Shown here piece by piece: positions 32,811 through 37,978 of a stretch of 37,978 bases of DNA. The stretch is from Paracoccaceae bacterium (lineage in GTDB: Bacteria > Pseudomonadota > Alphaproteobacteria > Rhodobacterales > Rhodobacteraceae). The first letter of the stretch is position 1. Each line of letters begins with the position of its first letter. The position numbers and the translations under genes were made by a program. The notes beneath the pieces are model-generated. The model was given only the letters and a program-made list of their open reading frames with translations, ran no database searches and was not told where the DNA came from. The DNA lies in contig JANSXY010000033.1 of NCBI GenBank assembly GCA_024742695.1, forward strand, positions 1 through 37,978, in the 5' to 3' direction.

Positions 32811-32904
32811 CGGACCTTTTCCGGCAGGGTTCGGACCTTTCCCGGCGCAGCATCGGACCATGGTCCGATCCCGACCGTCACGGGCACCCGACCTTGGACC
32901 GGTC
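32811..32904. promoter_or_regulatory. Phased GGACC sites and 18-bp palindrome in the divergent promoter
   Basis: ATCGGACCATGGTCCGAT (32852-32869) is a perfect 18-bp palindrome. Its centre is 135 bases from the DDDR-protein start and 139 bases from the cytochrome start. CGGACCTTTTCCGG (32811) and CGGACCTTTCCCGG (32832) are near-copies 21 bases apart, and the palindrome half-site follows at 32854, 22 bases on. TTGGACCGGTC (32894-32904), with the 8-bp palindrome GACCGGTC, comes 41 bases later. Spacing near two helical turns suggests cooperative binding on one DNA face. The NarL-type regulator is the obvious candidate. This array is the only assignable content of the 274-base gap. Confidence 0.6.
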
Positions 32905-32999
32905 GCGGCGGCCCGGCCTTGCGCTAGGGTGGTGCGGACGGGTGCCGCGACCGTACCGGACCCGAACACCCCCGCCGCGCGCGCCGGAAGGAGAACCCG

Positions 33000-33929
33000 A
33001 TGCCCGGAAACGACCGATGGATCCATCGCGCGCGACGCCTGGCCGCGAGTGTCGCGTGTGTCCTTCCAGCCGCCGCGGCCGTGGCCGGGACATGGGACAT
33101 CGTGCAACCGATCCTCGAGGAACGCTGCACCGGGTGCCATTCCGGCGAGGACGCGCCGCTCGGCCTGTCGCTGGAGGATCATGCCGGCGTGATGCGCGGA
33201 TCGGAGAACGGGCCGGTCGTGATCCCGGCCGATCCGGCCGCCAGCCCGTTGATGCAGCGTCTGACCGGTGCGGCGGAGCCGCGCATGCCGCTGGACGGGC
33301 CGCCCTGGCTTGCACCGGACCAGATCGCCGCGATCTCCGAATGGATCGCCGCGGGGGCCGAGGCGCCGCAGGCCGACGCGCCGCCAGCGCCGCGGGCCGC
33401 GCCCGCCGCCGATCCGCTGGCCGATGGCGTGGTCGTGTTCGGCGAGGTCGCGGACATCTTTCGCCGGCGCTGCATCGTCTGCCATTCCGACAATTCCCGC
33501 CTCGGCGCGCCGCCCGAGGGTCTGCGGCTTGGCACGCTGGCCGATATCCTTGCCGGGGGTGAGCGGATCGCCGTCATTCCGGGCAATGCACCCGCCTCCG
33601 AGGTGTTCCGGCGGATCGAGGGCCTGGCGCGCCCCCGGATGCCGTTGGACGGGCCGCCCTGGCTCGACGCCGGGCAGGTTGCGCTGCTGCGGGCCTGGAT
33701 CGACGGCGGCGCGCGGGACGACGATGGGCGGGCCGCGCCGATCCCCGCCGGCGGCGAAGTCCGGCTGCGCGGCATGTTGACCGGGCCGAACGAGATCGAC
33801 GGCGCGGCATTCGAGATCGACGCCGGCACCCGGATCGATGACCGCCCGTCGCCTGGAACCCCTGCGGAGATGCGCGGCCGCGTCGCCGCCGATGGCCGCC
33901 TGATCGCCGACAGGTTCCGTGCCCGGTGA
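33000..33929 (+). CDS. Exported di-heme c-type cytochrome with extra C-terminal domain
   Basis: A 309-residue periplasmic protein. A signal peptide (about 1-29) is followed by two cytochrome c-like domains of the planctomycete-type form: domain 1 with CTGCH (43-47) and ligand Met96 in PRMPLDGPPWL; domain 2 with CIVCH (158-162) and Met214 in the identical PRMPLDGPPWL. Each domain also has a W-rich end (ISEWIAAGA, LRAWIDGGA). A linker rich in Ala/Pro separates them. Residues about 252-309 form a third beta-rich domain (EVRLRGMLTGPNEIDGAAFEIDAGTRIDD, RGRVAADGRLIADRFRAR) resembling DUF5666. AAGGAGAA precedes the ATG at 33000. It probably shuttles electrons in the periplasm; its partner is unknown. 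Confidence 0.9.
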   Translation: MPGNDRWIHRARRLAASVACVLPAAAAVAGTWDIVQPILEERCTGCHSGEDAPLGLSLEDHAGVMRGSENGPVVIPADPAASPLMQRLTGAAEPRMPLDGPPWLAPDQIAAISEWIAAGAEAPQADAPPAPRAAPAADPLADGVVVFGEVADIFRRRCIVCHSDNSRLGAPPEGLRLGTLADILAGGERIAVIPGNAPASEVFRRIEGLARPRMPLDGPPWLDAGQVALLRAWIDGGARDDDGRAAPIPAGGEVRLRGMLTGPNEIDGAAFEIDAGTRIDDRPSPGTPAEMRGRVAADGRLIADRFRAR

Positions 33930-33948
33930 CGGCGATGGCGGCGCCGTC
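33928..33948. terminator. Hairpin between the cytochrome and Ldh-type genes
   Basis: GACGGCG, 7-base loop, CGCCGTC: a perfect 7-bp stem that starts inside the cytochrome stop codon and lies between convergent genes. No T tract. Confidence 0.5.
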
Positions 33949-33956
33949 GGGCGGCG

Positions 33957-34997
33957 TCACCCGGCGGCGAGTGCGGCGATCCGGTCCCAGACCGGGCGCG
34001 GCAGATGCAGAAGGCCCGGATCGGCACGGGCCGCACGCTCGCGCTCGCGCTCGCCGGGGATCTCGACGCGGGCGACGCCGGGCATCGGCGGGCAGGCGCG
34101 CATCTCGGCCAGGATTTCCTCCGCCGCCGCCTGCATCGCCGCGGGCGCGCGGAAGTTCCGGCAATCGACGGCGAGGATCATCCAGTTGATCTCGCCGCGC
34201 TCCACCGGCCCCAGCATCGCCTCGCCGACCAGTTCCGCGACCAGGGCCAGCCCATAGCCCATGGCGCCCCCCTTGGGCAGGATCGCGCCACCGGCGAAAT
34301 ACGCCTCGGGATCGGCGGTGGGAACGCCGTGCCGGTCGATCACCGCGCCGGCGGGCAAGGCGGTTCCCGCGGCCCGCGCGGCATAGATCCAGCCGCCCGC
34401 CAGCATCGAGGTTGCGGCGTCCAGCACCACCGGCCCCCGGTCGCCGCCGGGGATGCCGATGCACCATGGGTTCGTCGGCAGAAGCGCCTGCCGCCCGCCG
34501 TGCGGCGCCACCATTCGCCAGCGCCGCCTGTCACCACCGCCAAGCGCGATGGTCATGCACCCCGCCCGCGCCGCCGCTTCGGCAAAGGCGCCGAGCCGGC
34601 CGGTGTGTCCCGCCCCTGTCAGCGTGGCCATCGCCAGCCCCGTATCGCGGGCGTCCTCTGCGGCTTGCGCCACGGCAAGGCGCATGGCGGGGATGCCGAT
34701 GCCGCCATGCGCCTCGATCCGGCTGCGGTTCGCGGCCTCGCGGGTCATGTCCGGCGTCGCGCCGGGCACCAGCAGCCCGTCCGCGTATTCGCGGGCGTAT
34801 TGCAGCACCCGGACGACACCGTGGGATTCGACCCCTGCGAGGTCGGCCTCTATCAGGTGGTCGGCGATCTCGGCCGCCTCCGCCTCGGGGCAGCCGCTGG
34901 CACGGAAGACCGTCAGTGCCGCCGTGCGCGCCGTGGCGACCCCCACCGCTACCCGGTCGGGCGCGTCCAGCTTGAAGCCGTGGGCGGGCTCAGCCAT
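33957..34997 (-). CDS. Ldh/Mdh family NAD(P)-dependent dehydrogenase
   Basis: A 346-residue oxidoreductase of the malate/L-lactate dehydrogenase family (PF02615), which also holds delta1-piperideine-2-carboxylate/pyrroline-2-carboxylate reductase DpkA, ureidoglycolate dehydrogenase and sulfolactate dehydrogenase. Family features: DHLIEADLAGVESHGVVRVLQYA (catalytic His in ESHG), GAGHTGRLGAFAEAA, LPTNPWCIGIPGGD, LDAATSMLAGGWI, LPKGGAMGYGLALVAELV. The active-site and NAD-binding segments are intact. It is the last gene of an operon and overlaps the FAH-family gene by 8 bases. The substrate is unknown; the MttB-type gene at the head of the operon suggests an N-methylated amino acid or its imine. 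Confidence 0.9.
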   Translation of the reverse strand: MAEPAHGFKLDAPDRVAVGVATARTAALTVFRASGCPEAEAAEIADHLIEADLAGVESHGVVRVLQYAREYADGLLVPGATPDMTREAANRSRIEAHGGIGIPAMRLAVAQAAEDARDTGLAMATLTGAGHTGRLGAFAEAAARAGCMTIALGGGDRRRWRMVAPHGGRQALLPTNPWCIGIPGGDRGPVVLDAATSMLAGGWIYAARAAGTALPAGAVIDRHGVPTADPEAYFAGGAILPKGGAMGYGLALVAELVGEAMLGPVERGEINWMILAVDCRNFRAPAAMQAAAEEILAEMRACPPMPGVARVEIPGERERERAARADPGLLHLPRPVWDRIAALAAG

Positions 34998-35838
34998 CTG
35001 CGCCGACAGTGTTCGACAGGGTGCCGACGCCGGAAACAGTGATGTCCAGCCGGTCGCCGGCGCGCAGAAAGCGTTTCGGCGTACGGCTGCCGCCGGTCCC
35101 GTCGGGCGAGCCGGTGGCGATGATGTCGCCGGGGTAAAGCGTCATCAACTGCGAGACATAGGCGATCTGGTCCGGCAGGCCGAAGATCATTTCCGCGGCC
35201 ATGGCGTCCTGCACGACCGCGCCGTTCAGCCGCGCGGTGAGGCGCAGCGCCCCCGGATCGGCGATCTCGTCGGTCGTCGCGATCCACGGCCCGCAGGCGC
35301 CGGAGCGCTCGAAGTTCTTGCCGGCATAGACCGAATGGCGTTGCCAGTCGCGTACCGAGCCGTCGTTGAACGCGGTGAACCCCGCCACGTGATCCATCGC
35401 GTCTTCGGGGGCGATGCAGCGGCCTTCGCGGCCGATCACCACCGCGATCTCGGCCTCGTAGTCGAAGCTTTCGGCCGCCTCCCCCGGCGGAATCGCCAGT
35501 GTCCCGCCATGGCCGAGGATGCACTGGCGCTCCTTGCCGAACAGGACGATGTTCTCGGGATCGGGCGGGGCGACGCCGTCGACGGGGTAGGGCTTGCGAT
35601 AGTTCATCCCGACGCAGACGATCTTGGCCGGGTTCGGGATCGGCGGCAGCAGCGCGACCTCGGGCAGCGGCAGCACCGGGCCGGTGGCTTCGGCCAATTC
35701 GGCCAGCGCGCCGGCGGCCAGAACGCTCTTCAGGTCGGGAAAGCGGGCCCGGAACGCGGGCACGACCGGCGCGACGGTCTCGCCGTCGGTCAGGCCGTAG
35801 AGCGCCGCGCCGCGATGTTCGAAGCTTGCGAGTTTCAT
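34990..35838 (-). CDS. Fumarylacetoacetate hydrolase family enzyme
   Basis: A 282-residue FAH-family protein. Metal ligands are present: Glu128 and Glu130 in DYEAEIAVVIG, and Asp164 in FNDGSVRDWQ. Other family parts: VGMNYRKPYP, FGKERQCILGHGGTLAIPP, YAGKNFERSGACGPWIAT, YPGDIIATGSPDGTGG. Members hydrolyse or decarboxylate diketo acids, or hydrate 2-oxo acids, at the end of catabolic routes. The start ATG overlaps the stop of the upstream gene (ATGA, 35835-35838), and its own stop lies within the Ldh-type gene. Which reaction it catalyses cannot be told. Confidence 0.92.
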   Translation of the reverse strand: MKLASFEHRGAALYGLTDGETVAPVVPAFRARFPDLKSVLAAGALAELAEATGPVLPLPEVALLPPIPNPAKIVCVGMNYRKPYPVDGVAPPDPENIVLFGKERQCILGHGGTLAIPPGEAAESFDYEAEIAVVIGREGRCIAPEDAMDHVAGFTAFNDGSVRDWQRHSVYAGKNFERSGACGPWIATTDEIADPGALRLTARLNGAVVQDAMAAEMIFGLPDQIAYVSQLMTLYPGDIIATGSPDGTGGSRTPKRFLRAGDRLDITVSGVGTLSNTVGADG

Positions 35839-36770
35839 GCCGGCGGTCCTCCGAACGCCTCTTCGCGCTGGCGCAGCACGGCGACCAGCACATCGTTGCA
35901 GGGCGTGGCGATGCCGTGCCGGCGGCCGAGGACCGGCACCTGCCCGTTGATCGCGTCCAGCTCCGAACACCGTCCGGCCATGTGGTCGAGCAGCATCGAG
36001 GGCCGGGCATTCGGCATCCGCTGGCCGAAGGCGGTGACATAGGCGACCGGGTCGTCGAACGACAGGGTCACCCCGATGACGCGGGCCAGCGCATGGGCTT
36101 CCTGCATCGCGGTCAGCGCGATCCGCCAGCGCTCGGGATGGCCCATCAATTCGCCCACCGTGACGCCGAACACGGTGCAGGGCGCGCTGAAGGTCACGTT
36201 GCAGAGGAACTTCTCCCAGATCAGCTGCTGGATGTCGCCGAAGCCGCGGGCCTTGAACCCGGCTGCCTGCCACAGCGCCGCGAGGCGTTCGACCCGCTCG
36301 GTCAGTCCGCCGCCGATCTCGCCGATGCGGATCAGGTTCATCGCGTTGTGATGCGCGTGCCCCGGCCCCTTCAGCGCCGCGCCGAACCCGTCGGCCACCC
36401 CCAGCAGCACGTTGTCCACCGGCATGTGCGCCGCGATCCGCTCCGCCGCGCCAAGGCCGTTCTGGATGGTCAGCACCAGCGTGTCGTCGCGCAGCACCGG
36501 GGCGATGGCCCGCGCCGCCTCCGCCACGCCGCTGGCCTTCGTCGCAATCACGATCAGGTCGCAGGGGCCGGCGAGGGTGATGTCGGTCGTCGCGCGCAGG
36601 CCGGTGACGGTGCGGTCGCCGCTGGCGCCTTCCAGCCGAAGGCCGCCGGCCTCGATCGCCGCGACATGCGCGGCCCAGGGATCGATGGCCCAGACCTCGT
36701 GCCCGGCCTCGCGAAACAGCGCGGCATAGACCGATCCCATCGCGCCGGTGCCGTAGATCGCGATCTTCAC
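35835..36770 (-). CDS. 2-dehydropantoate 2-reductase family oxidoreductase
   Basis: A 311-residue enzyme of the ketopantoate reductase (ApbA/PanE) family. The NADP motif GTGAMGSVYAALFREAG is at residues 7-23, KASGVAEAARAI and TIQNGLGAAERIA mark the cofactor cleft, and the C-terminal helical domain contains EKFLCNVTFSAPCTVFGVTVGELM (catalytic Lys) and the Ser/Asn cluster ARPSMLLDHMAGRCSELDAINGQV. The start is GTG (36770) overlapping the MttB-family stop by four bases. Its place in a catabolic operon argues for reduction of a different 2-oxo or 3-oxo acid rather than pantothenate synthesis. Confidence 0.88.
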   Translation of the reverse strand: MKIAIYGTGAMGSVYAALFREAGHEVWAIDPWAAHVAAIEAGGLRLEGASGDRTVTGLRATTDITLAGPCDLIVIATKASGVAEAARAIAPVLRDDTLVLTIQNGLGAAERIAAHMPVDNVLLGVADGFGAALKGPGHAHHNAMNLIRIGEIGGGLTERVERLAALWQAAGFKARGFGDIQQLIWEKFLCNVTFSAPCTVFGVTVGELMGHPERWRIALTAMQEAHALARVIGVTLSFDDPVAYVTAFGQRMPNARPSMLLDHMAGRCSELDAINGQVPVLGRRHGIATPCNDVLVAVLRQREEAFGGPPA

Positions 36771-37978
36771 GCCGGCACCATCCGGTCGCGCGGCAGGCGG
36801 ATGTCGAACCGGGCGCGGATCTCGTCGTCGACGGCGCGCGGGATATGGACGGGGAAATGCGTGGCCAGCACCTCGCGCGCCCGGGCCCGGGCCGCGGCGC
36901 GGATGTCGGGGGCGCCGGCCGCCTCCCAGTCGTCGATCGGCCGGCGGTCGGCCAGGTCGGGATAGAGGAAATCCGATGTCATGCGCCCGTAGGTCTGCGG
37001 ATGGCCGAGGAAATGACCCTCGCCCCGCACCGTCTGCGCGATCATCTCGGGCGACAGCGCCTCGGGCCCGGTATCGATCGGGGCAAGGCTGCGCCGCACC
37101 GCGCCCAGCATGTCGTTGTCGATCACGTAGGCCTCGAACGAGGCGCCCATCAGCCCCGCCTGCATGCCCGCGGCCTGGGTGATCAGGTTCGCCCCGGCCT
37201 GCGCCGCCATGGTGACCGACAAGGCCTTTTCATAGCCCGCCTGGGCATCGGCGGACTTGCTGTCGGTCGCGCCCGCGATGGTGGAGGAGGGCAGGCCGTA
37301 GAACCGCGCCATCTGCGCCGCCGCCGCCGTGAGCAGCGATTGCTCGCCGCTGCCCCCGGCCATCGCGCCCGACCGCAGATCGGTCACCATCGGTCGCGCG
37401 CCATGGATCGCGGGGGTTTCGGGATTGGCCAGCCAGGCCACGACGAGGCCCGCCAGCGTCTCGGCATTGGTTTGCGCCACGCAGCCCGCAACGGTGACAG
37501 GGCTTGACGCGCCGAGCTGGCCGAACGTGTTGACCATGCAGGGAATGCCCGCGCGTGCCGCGGCCACCAGCACCTCGGCCGCCTCGGGGGCGAACCGCAT
37601 CGGCGGCGCCACGTGATTGATGTTCAGCGACAGGAACGGCCGCGCCGCGAAGGCCCTGGCCGAACCTGCGATCGCATGGCAGATCGCGGCGATATCGGCG
37701 ACATGGTCGGGATGCGCGGCGCTGACCATCACGTGCTTCGACGTGCCCGCAAGCGCCGCGTAGCAGGTGTTGACGTCGAGCGCCCGGTCGCCCTCGACAT
37801 CCCGCGCGACCAGCGAGCGCGAGAAGAACTGCACATGCGCGAGCCGGTCGACCAGCCGCGCGGCGTCGTAGAGATCGGCGAGGGTGGAGGGACGGTAGCG
37901 GCCGGTGTCCATGTCGAGCACCAGCGGGGCCGCCCCGCCCGACCCCAGATGCACCGCGCCCCCGGTCAGCGGCAGGTC
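36767..37978 (-). CDS. MttB-family (trimethylamine-type) methyltransferase, non-pyrrolysine, N-terminus beyond window
   Basis: The C-terminal 403 residues of a corrinoid-dependent methyltransferase of the MttB superfamily (family length about 500, so about 100 residues lie outside). Recognisable: SKHVMVSAAHPDHVADIAAICHAIAG, NINHVAPPMRFAPEAAEVLVAAARAGIPCMVNTFGQLGASSPVTVAGCVAQTNAETLAGLVVAWL, SLLTAAAAQMARFYGLPSSTIAGATDSKSADAQAGYEKALS. The frame has no internal amber codon in the region where archaeal MttB has pyrrolysine, so it belongs to the non-pyrrolysine branch, which includes glycine betaine and proline betaine demethylases. No corrinoid protein is visible. It heads a four-gene operon with overlaps of 4, 4 and 8 bases. 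Confidence 0.92.
   Translation of the reverse strand, partial: DLPLTGGAVHLGSGGAAPLVLDMDTGRYRPSTLADLYDAARLVDRLAHVQFFSRSLVARDVEGDRALDVNTCYAALAGTSKHVMVSAAHPDHVADIAAICHAIAGSARAFAARPFLSLNINHVAPPMRFAPEAAEVLVAAARAGIPCMVNTFGQLGASSPVTVAGCVAQTNAETLAGLVVAWLANPETPAIHGARPMVTDLRSGAMAGGSGEQSLLTAAAAQMARFYGLPSSTIAGATDSKSADAQAGYEKALSVTMAAQAGANLITQAAGMQAGLMGASFEAYVIDNDMLGAVRRSLAPIDTGPEALSPEMIAQTVRGEGHFLGHPQTYGRMTSDFLYPDLADRRPIDDWEAAGAPDIRAAARARAREVLATHFPVHIPRAVDDEIRARFDIRLPRDRMVPA

Noticed and set aside
32726-32887. 54-residue N-terminal extension of the DDDR protein
   Set aside because: It would hide the signal peptide and cover the palindrome; the ATG at 32725 has AGGAGAC upstream.
36767-37978. Pyrrolysine in the MttB-family protein
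   Set aside because: No in-frame amber codon occurs in the visible 403 codons, which cover the position used in archaeal MttB.

Overview
The window is high-GC alphaproteobacterial chromosomal DNA. The gene content and order (ctaC-ctaB-small ORF-ctaG-ctaE-surf1-thrC-M16 peptidase, divergent epmA/efp, lysC-ptsP, an FNR-type box, a GANTC site near dprA) suggest the order Rhodobacterales (Rhodobacter/Roseobacter relatives). No finer placement is possible from the sequence alone. Coding density is very high. No non-coding stretch exceeds 300 bases; the longest are 32726-32999 (274 bases), 29588-29800 (213 bases) and 2441-2619 (179 bases), and all three appear to be regulatory. I see no rRNA, tRNA, insertion sequence, phage gene or CRISPR array.

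Layout. 1-2440, minus strand: dprA (cut by the window edge) and tldD. 2620-6848, plus strand: the cytochrome c oxidase cluster with subunits II and III, heme O synthase, the Cox11 copper chaperone, a small membrane protein and SURF1; subunit I is not here. 6873-10104: thrC, an M16 zinc peptidase and a GNAT acetyltransferase with overlapping stop/start codons. 10166-12492: an exported metallo-beta-lactamase-fold protein and a GlcD-type flavoprotein. 12641-16725: apt, a large unknown membrane protein, a flavin reductase, a GNAT protein and an EcsC-family protein. 16729-21512, minus strand: a lytic transglycosylase lipoprotein, ptsP, lysC and a short-chain dehydrogenase. 21608-22258: an orphan type IVb-like prepilin. 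22361-24086: divergent epmA and efp, the EF-P modification enzyme and its substrate. 24245-29587: DUF2218, DUF1178, a Nudix hydrolase, a PLP dehydratase coupled to waaA, an orphan CoxG-like protein and an EamA transporter.

29801-33929 is the most unusual part. A NarL-type sensor kinase/response regulator pair is followed, tail to tail, by an exported protein with 13 tandem Asp-Asp-Asp-Arg units and a 12-Asp run. Divergent from that gene lies an exported di-heme c-type cytochrome. The divergent promoter region carries a perfect 18-bp palindrome nearly midway between the two start codons, plus GGACC half-sites about 21 bases apart. A palindrome matching its 12-bp core at 11 of 12 positions lies upstream of the kinase gene. 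This looks like an autoregulated two-component regulon with a redox protein and a polyanionic periplasmic protein as outputs; I know of no described system of this form.

33957-37978, minus strand, is a tightly overlapping four-gene catabolic operon: an MttB-family methyltransferase without pyrrolysine (cut by the window edge), a ketopantoate-reductase-like enzyme, an FAH-family hydrolase and an Ldh-type dehydrogenase. It probably demethylates and oxidises an N-methylated compound that I cannot identify.
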